DNA of 64,000 nt. Source: Lachnospiraceae bacterium (GTDB lineage: Bacteria; Bacillota; Clostridia; Lachnospirales; Lachnospiraceae). Every line of letters begins with the position of its first letter. The stretch's first letter is position 1. Positions 57,763-64,000 of this stretch are shown piece by piece. Under the pieces are notes generated by a model. That model searched no databases. It was not told the origin of the DNA and was given only the letters and a program-made list of their open reading frames with translations. A program made the translations under genes and the position numbers. The stretch covers positions 62,001-126,000 of the forward strand of contig CAJTDB010000001.1 of the NCBI GenBank assembly GCA_910574965.1, read 5' to 3'.

Positions 57763-58572
57763 ATGAAAATCATTTTAACAGTCGGACACAGTATTCTGAA
57801 AACGGGAAGCTGCACCAGTGCAGACGGTCGACCCTTCGGCGGCGTGCTGGAATATGCCTATAATAAGAATATTGTAAACCAGGCGGCGGAGTATCTGCGG
57901 AGTGCGGGACATACGGTGGATGTCCTGATCTGTCCGGAACTGAAATTCAGCACAAGCAAAGAGGAAAAATCCTATAAGCTGGCCCGTGTGAACAGCGGCG
58001 GCTATGATCTGGCAGTGGAACTGCACCTGAATGCATCTGCCCTGCACAATGCACGGGGTTGTGAGAGTCTGTATAAGACAGAAAAGGGAAAGAAGATCGC
58101 ACAGCAGGTACAAAGCCGGCTGGCAGCCGTATTTCGGAACAGGGGCATACAGAAACGTGACAACCTGTACATGTTGAACAGTACGACGCCTACAACAGTC
58201 ATGCTGGAGACGTTTTTCTGTGACAGTTCTGCAGACTGTGCACTGGCAGAAAAGAAAGATGTAGCGCTGCTGATCGCAGAAGGAATCCACGGAGGCACGA
58301 TTATTTGTGAACCGCAGGAGGGAAGTGCTCCGGCGCCCTCAGGGATGCTGTATCGGGTGCAGACGGGCGCCTTCACGGTTTGGAAGAATGCTGAAAGAAT
58401 GAAGACAGAATTGCAGAAGAAAGGGTTTAAGGATGCGTTTATCACGACTGTGGATCTGGGACAGCTTTTCTACCGTGTCCAGGTCGGGGCATTTAGTGTA
58501 AAAGCGAACGCGGAATCTATGCAGAAAAAACTGAAAAAAGCCGGCTTCGATGCCCTGATCCTGCAGGCATAA
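57763..58572 (+). CDS. Endolysin: N-acetylmuramoyl-L-alanine amidase with two SPOR repeats
   Basis: 269 residues. Amidase_3 domain (1-180): ILTVGHSILKTGSC with the first zinc His, VELHLNAS with the second, and VMLETFFCD with the catalytic Glu. The C-terminal part has two SPOR repeats (YRVQTGAFTVWKNAERMK and YRVQVGAFSVKANAESMQ), which bind denuded glycan. No signal peptide, so release depends on the holin. Last phage gene before attR. Confidence 0.93.
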   Translation: MKIILTVGHSILKTGSCTSADGRPFGGVLEYAYNKNIVNQAAEYLRSAGHTVDVLICPELKFSTSKEEKSYKLARVNSGGYDLAVELHLNASALHNARGCESLYKTEKGKKIAQQVQSRLAAVFRNRGIQKRDNLYMLNSTTPTTVMLETFFCDSSADCALAEKKDVALLIAEGIHGGTIICEPQEGSAPAPSGMLYRVQTGAFTVWKNAERMKTELQKKGFKDAFITTVDLGQLFYRVQVGAFSVKANAESMQKKLKKAGFDALILQA

Positions 58573-58618
58573 AAGAAAACCAATTCCTCTGAAAAACTCA
58601 AAATCTCTGTCTTGAAAG

Positions 58619-58644
58619 AGTGTATTTTTTCTCATAATCTACAG
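58619..58644. other. attR of the prophage
   Basis: Core TCTACAG at 58638-58644 and the phage arm AGTGTATTTTTTCTCAT at 58619-58635, the inverse of the arm at attL. The distance between cores is 39,117 bases. Confidence 0.9.
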
Positions 58645-59206
58645 TAAACTCCGCATCATTTCCAGTAAAAGCCGCTGCCGTAGACCCGAAATCGATACTC
58701 TGGTCAATGGAGAGATCCGTTTCCGGATCGATATTATTTTTCTTTAGGATAAATTCAAAGACCATCTGGGGCATACCGCCTTTGCGGCCTCCAAGAACAT
58801 AAGAACCTTTGATATCTTCCCATGTAAAGTTTTCCATCGGTTCTCTTGCCACCAGGAAATTACCGGCCCGCTGGGTAAGCTGGGCGAAATTAACGATATA
58901 GTCTTCCGGATTTTGATTGTAGATATAAATGGAAGACTCACTTCCCATAAATCCGATATCTGCTTCTCCGGATACAAGAGCTGTGGCTACTTTGTCAGCG
59001 CCAAAGCCTGTCACAAGTGTCAGATCGATGCCTTCTTCTGCAAAATATCCATTTTCGATTGCTACGTATTGTGGGGCGTAGAAGATAGAGTGTGCCACCT
59101 CATTCAATGTAACCGGTGTTAGATCTGCTGTCGGTTCCTGTCCGCTGCCGCAGCCGGCAGTGAGCGTGAGTGCGCCGGCTAAGAGCAGACTGATCCATTT
59201 TTTCAT
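58638..59206 (-). pseudogene. NMT1/THI5-like substrate-binding lipoprotein, 5' part
   Basis: Encodes a lipoprotein signal (WISLLLAGALTLTAGC, Cys19) and the first domain (VTLNEVAHSIFYAPQYVAIE, GADKVATALVSGEADIGFMG, DFGSTAAAFTGNDAEFTV). The frame then enters the phage arm and stops at 58598 after 13 foreign residues. It has its own promoter and GGAGGT ribosome site. The rest of the gene is at 19094-19522. Likely substrates of the class are thiamine precursors, sulfonates or nitrate-like ions; no permease or ATPase gene is adjacent. Confidence 0.9.
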
Positions 59207-59238
59207 GATCTTATTACCTCCGCAAAATTTTATAGTGT

Positions 59239-59290
59239 AATATATGCGGTGAGCAAATGATTTGTCAATGCGCGGGTGTTCTGCTATAAT
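59239..59290. promoter_or_regulatory. Overlapping divergent promoters
   Basis: Minus strand: TTGACA (59268-59263), 18 bases, TATATT (59244-59239), for the binding-protein gene. Plus strand: TTGTCA (59262-59267), 17 bases, TATAAT (59285-59290), for the small gene at 59326. The -35 boxes share the same bases, so the two promoters should exclude each other. Confidence 0.7.
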
Positions 59291-59325
59291 AGCCGCAGTG
59301 TAAAATAGGAAAGGAAAACGAACAT

Positions 59326-59547
59326 ATATTTGGAAAACGAAGAGAGAAAAAGGCGGCAGTATATGACCATACAGGAAAAGTTCCGGTCATACGGGCCAGC
59401 ATCTGTACTGGAGAGCAGGTTGCAGGCTTTAAAGACCGGGAGACAGGAAAATTTGATGATCTGATGCTGATTAGAAATGACCAAGATCTTCAGGCATTTT
59501 TGAAAGAATATGGAGTAGAGGAAAAGGAACTTCAGAAAGAATGGTAA
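59326..59547 (+). pseudogene. Small protein gene, apparent frameshift in an A tract
   Basis: Starts as LENEERKR in one frame; at the A5 tract 59347-59351 a second frame takes over and reads AVYDHTGKVPVIRASICTG and EQVAGFKDRETGKFDDLM to a stop at 59547. The second part looks like a conserved small clostridial protein. One extra A would give a single frame of about 75 residues. A good promoter lies upstream, so the frameshift may be recent or a sequencing error. Confidence 0.5.
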
Positions 59548-59760
59548 TCAGTCTTCGTCCTCCTTCTTTCGGAAAATTCGAAAAAGCCATAAATAAATAT
59601 AAATCAGTACCGGGATGACTATCGTAGCCACAAGAGCGATCATCAGGAGTTCACCGGACTGTTCATTGTGAAATAAGGAAAGCACAAAGACGGCAAGATA
59701 GAGCAGTAAAATGAGGATGACGGTGAGCAGAGCAAGGATGCGTCTGAGCTTTTGATACAT
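59548..59760 (-). CDS. Small two-TM membrane protein
   Basis: 70 residues with two transmembrane helices (ILALLTVILILLLYLAVFVL and LLMIALVATIVIPVLIYIYL) and an acidic-basic tail. Conserved type in Lachnospiraceae beside pcrA as far as I recall; no function known. GGAGCC precedes the ATG. Confidence 0.7.
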   Translation of the reverse strand: MYQKLRRILALLTVILILLLYLAVFVLSLFHNEQSGELLMIALVATIVIPVLIYIYLWLFRIFRKKEDED

Positions 59761-59818
59761 GGGCAGGCTCCTTTTTGCATGTTATAATTGTCTCTATTAT
59801 AAAGGCGTCAGGAAGCAT

Positions 59819-59847
59819 TTGTCAAACATTTGTTCATGTGCTATAAT
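59819..59847 (+). promoter_or_regulatory. pcrA promoter with LexA-like box
   Basis: TTGTCA (59819-59824), 17 bases, TATAAT (59842-59847). The spacer holds CAAACATTTGTTCA (59823-59836), which matches the LexA consensus at 11 of 14 positions and would block the promoter. Confidence 0.55.
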
Positions 59848-59918
59848 GACAGGAACGAGGGGGACTGTCCGTATTTGTAGGACAGATGTACTTTTAAGAG
59901 ACGATAAGGAGAGACGGG

Positions 59919-62144
59919 ATGAACGATCTGGAACTTTTAAATCATGAACAAAGGGAAGCGGTGCTGCACACGGAAGGTCCGCTTTTGATTCTGGCCGGTG
60001 CAGGATCGGGGAAGACGAGGGTGCTGACCTTTCGGATCGCCCATCTGATTGAGGAATGTGAGGTAAAGCCATGGAATATTCTGGCTATCACCTTTACCAA
60101 TAAAGCGGCGCAGGAGATGCGGGAGCGTGTGGACAAGCTTGTGGGCGTCGGTGCTAAGAGAATCCATGTCAGTACCTTTCATTCGGCTTGTGTGCGTATT
60201 TTGCGCAGCCATATTGACCGGCTGGGATATGACAGAACATTTACCATCTATGACGCAGAGGACCAGAAGACGATTTTAAAAGGTGTGTGCGGCCGTCTCC
60301 AGATAGATACAAAGCTGTATAAAGAACGTGTTCTTTTAAATGCTGTTTCCCATGCGAAAGACGAATACATAACACCGGCGGAATTCTCCCTGGCGGCTAA
60401 AGGGGATTTCCGCCAGGAGAAGATTGCAGAAGTCTATGAAGAATACCAGAAAGAACTGAAGAAAAATAACGCGCTTGATTTTGATGATCTGATTATGAAA
60501 ACGGTAGAACTGTTCCAGAGCTGCCCGGAAATCTTAGACAAGTACCAGGAGCTTTTCCGCTATATTCTGGTGGATGAATACCAGGACACCAATACGGCTC
60601 AGTTTAAATTGGTAAGCATTCTTGCAAATAGATACCAGAACCTCTGCGTGGTCGGGGATGACGATCAGTCTATCTATAAATTTCGCGGAGCCAATATCGA
60701 AAATATCCTGAATTTTGAGAAAGTATTTCCCAATACCAAAGTGATCCGTCTGGAGCAGAACTACCGTTCGACTCAGAATATTTTGGATGTAGCCAATGGG
60801 GTTATCCGGAATAATTATGGCAGGAAAGAAAAGGCGCTCTGGACGAAACGGGAGCAGGGAGAGGCAGTTGTCTTCCGGCATCTGCAAAGTGCTTATGAAG
60901 AGGCGGAATATGTTGTCAGGGATATATTGAAAAAGCAGCGTACAAAAAAGGCAGCATATCGGGACTTTGCCGTTCTTTATCGAACCAATTATCAGTCTCG
61001 TTCTTTTGAGGAAAAGTTTTTGATGGCCAATATTCCGTATAAGATCGTAGGCGGAGTGAACTTTTATTCCAGAAAAGAGATCAAAGATATTCTTGCCTAT
61101 CTGAAAACCATTGACAATGGAAAAGATGATCTGGCAGTGCATCGGATCATTAACGTTCCCAAGCGGGGAATTGGTGCGGTAACCATCAATAAAGTACAGG
61201 AATATGCAAATGCTCTGGGCATCAGCTTTTTCCAGGCGCTGGAGGAAGTGGACAAAATACCGGGCATCGGGAAAGCTTTTTTGAAAATACAGCCGTTTGT
61301 TAATCTGATTCATGAATGGAGAATGCACCTGGCGGATCTGACGCTGGAGGAACTAATTAACGATGTTCTGGAGCGGACCGGTTATGCGAAAGAGCTAAAA
61401 GACGAGGGTACAGACGAAGCGCAGGCAAGGTTGGACAATATCGGCGAATTGATTAACAAGGCCGTTCTCTATGAAAAGGAAGCAGAAATTCCTGATTTGA
61501 GCGGATTTCTGGAAGAGGTCGCTCTGGTGGCAGATATCGACAGTGTGGAAGACAGTGACGACCGGGTGCTGCTGATGACGCTGCACAGTGCAAAAGGACT
61601 GGAATTTCCGTATGTATTTTTGACAGGCATGGAGGAAGGTGTATTTCCAAGCTATATGTCCATAGCGGCAGATGATCCCGTAGAGGAGATTGAGGAGGAA
61701 CGGCGCCTTTGCTATGTGGGGATTACAAGAGCTATGGAGGAACTGACCATAACAGCAGTGAGAGTCCGCATGGTTCGGGGAGAAAATCATTACAATCAGA
61801 TTTCCCGGTTTGTGCGGGAGATTCCAAAGGAACTGTTGGGGCAGGAGGTAACGGAAACATTTAAAAAGAATGTGCAGGAGCTGCCGCAGAATCAGACTTA
61901 CGCCAGAGCCAGAGAGGCTTTTCGCACGAAAACCTTTGATCCGCAGCAATTTAAAGTAGTAAAAGCAGAGCGCTTAGATTACGGTGTGGGCGACAGGGTT
62001 TCCCATGTGAAATTCGGAGAGGGAACTGTGCTTGGAATTACGGACGGCGGCAAGGACTATGAAGTGAAGGTGGAATTTGACCGTGCAGGCGTGAAAAAGA
62101 TGTTTGCTTCCTTTGCCAAATTGAAAAAAATAGAAAGTCTATAG
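59919..62144 (+). CDS. pcrA: ATP-dependent DNA helicase PcrA
   Basis: 741 residues, UvrD/Rep superfamily 1 helicase needed for repair and rolling-circle replication. LLNHEQREAVLH (Q motif), AGAGSGKTRVLTFRIA (I), ITFTNKAAQEMRERV (Ia), LVDEYQDTNTAQ (II), VVGDDDQSIYKFRGA (III), EQNYRSTQNIL (IV), MTLHSAKGLEFPYVFLTGME (V) and RRLCYVGITRAMEELT (VI). The C-terminus has the RNA-polymerase-binding Tudor-like YGVGDRVSHVKFGEGTVLG. Starts at ATG behind AAGGAGAG. Confidence 0.97.
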   Translation: MNDLELLNHEQREAVLHTEGPLLILAGAGSGKTRVLTFRIAHLIEECEVKPWNILAITFTNKAAQEMRERVDKLVGVGAKRIHVSTFHSACVRILRSHIDRLGYDRTFTIYDAEDQKTILKGVCGRLQIDTKLYKERVLLNAVSHAKDEYITPAEFSLAAKGDFRQEKIAEVYEEYQKELKKNNALDFDDLIMKTVELFQSCPEILDKYQELFRYILVDEYQDTNTAQFKLVSILANRYQNLCVVGDDDQSIYKFRGANIENILNFEKVFPNTKVIRLEQNYRSTQNILDVANGVIRNNYGRKEKALWTKREQGEAVVFRHLQSAYEEAEYVVRDILKKQRTKKAAYRDFAVLYRTNYQSRSFEEKFLMANIPYKIVGGVNFYSRKEIKDILAYLKTIDNGKDDLAVHRIINVPKRGIGAVTINKVQEYANALGISFFQALEEVDKIPGIGKAFLKIQPFVNLIHEWRMHLADLTLEELINDVLERTGYAKELKDEGTDEAQARLDNIGELINKAVLYEKEAEIPDLSGFLEEVALVADIDSVEDSDDRVLLMTLHSAKGLEFPYVFLTGMEEGVFPSYMSIAADDPVEEIEEERRLCYVGITRAMEELTITAVRVRMVRGENHYNQISRFVREIPKELLGQEVTETFKKNVQELPQNQTYARAREAFRTKTFDPQQFKVVKAERLDYGVGDRVSHVKFGEGTVLGITDGGKDYEVKVEFDRAGVKKMFASFAKLKKIESL

Positions 62145-62298
62145 TATTTTTCAGGAAAGTATGGTATACTACGCTTATGCAGAGCGTGCAGATGGCGAAA
62201 GACGGACAGGCTTCAGAACAGGAGCGCTTCCTGAAACAAAGAGCCATAGTTCGAACTGCGCTGCTGAAAAATAATATACAAGAAAAGAGGTATCCGCC

Positions 62299-62586
62299 AT
62301 GAGCCGTGTAGAAGATTTTATCAATTCAGCGAAAACCAATGAAATGCTTGGGGAACTGCTGCACATTAAAAAAGAGGAAGAGAAAAAGCAGAATGCAGTG
62401 ATGTGGATTTTGATCATCATTGGTGCTGTGATCGCGGTAGCGGGTATTGCATATGCCGTTTACCGTTTCTTCACTCCGGATTATTTAGAAGACTTTGATG
62501 AAGATTTTGATGACGATTTCGATGATGATTTCTTTGATGATGAGGATGTATCCGCAGAAGAGAAGACAGAGCAGACCGAAGAATAA
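62299..62586 (+). CDS. DUF4366-like membrane protein
   Basis: 95 residues: a cytoplasmic charged helix (NEMLGELLHIKKEEEKKQN), one transmembrane helix (VMWILIIIGAVIAVAGIAYA) and a very acidic C-terminus rich in Asp and Phe (DFDEDFDDDFDDDFFDDED). Typical of small Clostridia membrane proteins next to rlmD. Function unknown. Confidence 0.7.
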   Translation: MSRVEDFINSAKTNEMLGELLHIKKEEEKKQNAVMWILIIIGAVIAVAGIAYAVYRFFTPDYLEDFDEDFDDDFDDDFFDDEDVSAEEKTEQTEE

Positions 62587-62605
62587 GATATAGTGGGTTG
62601 ATACA

Positions 62606-62660
62606 GGAGACAGCCTCCTGTTCCAAACGGCATGATCCGCATGGAACAGGGGGCTGTACT
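62606..62660 (+). terminator. Hairpin between DUF4366-like gene and rlmD
   Basis: ACAGCCTCCTGTTCC pairs with GGAACAGGGGGCTGT with one mismatch; a short ACTTATC follows, not a real T run. Could be a weak terminator or an mRNA-stabilising stem. Confidence 0.5.
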
Positions 62661-62694
62661 TATCATATGGAAAAACAGGATGCGGGAGGAAAAG

Positions 62695-64000
62695 ATGAAA
62701 AAGGGACAGATTTACGAAGGAACCATTGAAAAGGTGCTGTTTCCCAATAAAGGCCAGATAGAGGCAGAGGGCAGGACGGTAACGGTGAAGAACGGACTGC
62801 CAGGGCAGACTGTGCGGTATCAGGTGACAAAAGTACGGAAGGGAAAAGCAGAAGGCAGGATTGTGGAAGTGGTGAAACGTGCGCCGTTAGAATGTGAACC
62901 GGCCTGCCGGCATTTTGCAGACTGCGGCGGATGTACATGGCAGAATCTGCCTTATGAAGAACAGCTTCGACTGAAAGAACAGCAGGTGAAAGCACTTTTA
63001 GATCAGGCGGTGTCAGGATATACCTATATTTTTGAGGGCATCAAAGAGAGTCCGAATCGATATGGATATCGGAACAAGATGGAATTTTCTTTTGGGGACG
63101 GTAGGAAAGACGGACCCTTAGAACTGGGTATGCACAAAAGAGGCAGCTTCTATGATATTGTGACGGTAGAGGACTGCCGGATTGCGGATGAGGACTTTGG
63201 GCGTATCTTAAAGGAAACGCTTTCGTATTTTCAAGAACAGAAAACATCATTTTACCACAAGATGCAGCATACAGGATATCTCAGACATCTGCTTGTGAGG
63301 AAAGCAGCAAAGACAGGAGAGATCCTTGCAGCTTTGGTAACAACAACTCAGGCAGAAGAAGGGGAGCAGGTACTTTTAGAGGGGTGGAAGAAGAGGATAC
63401 AGGATCTTACTCTGGACGGAACGCTGACGGGACTTCTTCATATAAAAAATAACAGCCTGGCGGATGTGGTGCAAAATGATGGGACAGAGGTCCTTTTTGG
63501 CAGAAATTATTTTTATGAAGAGCTTTTGGGACTCCGCTTCCGGATCACTCCTTTTTCTTTCTTCCAGACCAATTCTCCAGGGGCAGAAGTGCTTTATGAA
63601 ACGGTCCGGGCCTATATAGGAGATACGAAAGATCAGACAGTCTACGATCTGTACAGCGGAACAGGAACGATTGCACAAATTCTTTCTCCGGTGGCCGGGC
63701 GGGTAATCGGAGTGGAGATCGTTTCGGAGGCGGTGGAAGCAGCGCGGGAAAATGCAAAAGAAAACCAACTTTCAAACTGCGAATTTCTGGCCGGGGATGT
63801 GCTGAAAATGCTGGATGATATTCAAGAAAAGCCGGATGTAATTGTCCTAGATCCGCCTAGGGACGGCGTGCATCCGAAGGCACTGAAAAAAATTATAGAT
63901 TTTGGAGTGGATCGGATCGTGTATATTTCCTGTAAACCGACCAGTCTTGCAAGGGATTTGGAGCTTCTGCAGGCCTGCGGATACCAGGTGGAGCGGGGGT
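62695..64000 (+). CDS. rlmD: 23S rRNA (uracil-C5)-methyltransferase, RlmD-like; 3' end missing
   Basis: Open from ATG 62695 (GGGAGG upstream) to the window end, 435 residues visible. TRAM domain first (GQIYEGTIEKVLFPNKGQ), then the Fe-S cluster cysteines (CEPACRHFADCGGCTW), SAM-binding region (TVYDLYSGTGTIAQIL), and LDPPRDGVHPKALKK, with VYISCKPTSLARDL carrying the catalytic Cys. The family (RumA/RlmD/RlmCD) methylates U1939 or U747 of 23S rRNA. Only the last few residues are outside the window. Confidence 0.95.
   Translation, partial: MKKGQIYEGTIEKVLFPNKGQIEAEGRTVTVKNGLPGQTVRYQVTKVRKGKAEGRIVEVVKRAPLECEPACRHFADCGGCTWQNLPYEEQLRLKEQQVKALLDQAVSGYTYIFEGIKESPNRYGYRNKMEFSFGDGRKDGPLELGMHKRGSFYDIVTVEDCRIADEDFGRILKETLSYFQEQKTSFYHKMQHTGYLRHLLVRKAAKTGEILAALVTTTQAEEGEQVLLEGWKKRIQDLTLDGTLTGLLHIKNNSLADVVQNDGTEVLFGRNYFYEELLGLRFRITPFSFFQTNSPGAEVLYETVRAYIGDTKDQTVYDLYSGTGTIAQILSPVAGRVIGVEIVSEAVEAARENAKENQLSNCEFLAGDVLKMLDDIQEKPDVIVLDPPRDGVHPKALKKIIDFGVDRIVYISCKPTSLARDLELLQACGYQVERG

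Noticed and set aside
62177-62302. 41-codon ORF ending in ATGA overlap with the DUF4366-like gene
   Set aside because: Possible leader peptide, but there is no clear ribosome site and the composition looks random; not enough to call a gene.

Overview
The window looks like the chromosome of a Gram-positive gut anaerobe of the Clostridia, most likely a Lachnospiraceae member; the genus cannot be fixed from sequence alone. Reasons are the strong AGGAGG ribosome sites, the Firmicutes-type uvrB, pcrA, rlmD and deoC genes, small membrane proteins of Lachnospiraceae type, and a Firmicutes siphovirus prophage.

Layout. (1) 1-7.0 kb: a decaying array of small, mostly unrecognised proteins. Several resemble immunity proteins of polymorphic toxin systems (SUKH-like, Imm26-like, possible DUF3396). 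Broken copies sit among them, and the array ends in the C-terminal remnant of a tyrosine recombinase. (2) 7.0-12.4 kb: uvrB with a LexA-like box, then on the minus strand a nitronate monooxygenase-family enzyme, a WG-repeat lipoprotein and deoC. (3) 12.4-18.6 kb: a LacI-type regulator, a SIS-domain isomerase, the fused remnants of a PfkB kinase and a sugar-binding protein (an internal deletion), then an RbsA-like ATPase and two RbsC-like permeases. This is a sugar or AI-2-like import operon that has lost its binding protein. A 402-bp non-autonomous IS4-like element sits in the loop of the operon's terminator. (4) 19.1-59.2 kb: an orphan NMT1/THI5-like substrate-binding lipoprotein gene, cut into a 3' part (19.1-19.5 kb) and a 5' part (58.6-59.2 kb) by a 39.1-kb prophage. 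(5) 59.2-64 kb: small membrane protein genes, pcrA, a DUF4366-like protein and rlmD, which runs off the window.

The prophage is a complete-looking siphovirus. From the left it carries attL and a serine integrase; a minus-strand lysogeny and accessory block (HicAB, HigBA-like pair, lipoprotein, zinc-ribbon protein, PD-(D/E)XK protein, ImmA-like peptidase, CI-like repressor) with related intergenic repeats at its gene boundaries; and a Cro-like gene. Next come a tRNA-Arg and a tRNA-like sequence, then replication and recombination genes (SbcC-like ATPase, Sak4-like protein, DUF669, helicase, primase-helicase) followed by an iteron-rich putative origin, RusA and a late regulator. The late genes are terS, terL, portal, a MuF protein with a metallopeptidase-like tail and a small neighbour, scaffold, capsid, connectors, tail tube, tail chaperones, tape measure, baseplate proteins, fibre, holin and amidase, ending at attR.

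The most striking observations are these. The tail-fibre C-terminus lies in an apparent invertible segment: inverted 22-bp repeats at 55589-55610 and 56899-56920 bracket the expressed cassette and an in-frame silent alternative on the other strand. The prophage att sites allow exact reconstruction of an intact 331-residue host lipoprotein and of a dyad-symmetric attP. The prophage accessory genes are separated by related non-coding repeats, one of which resembles a CRISPR repeat end.
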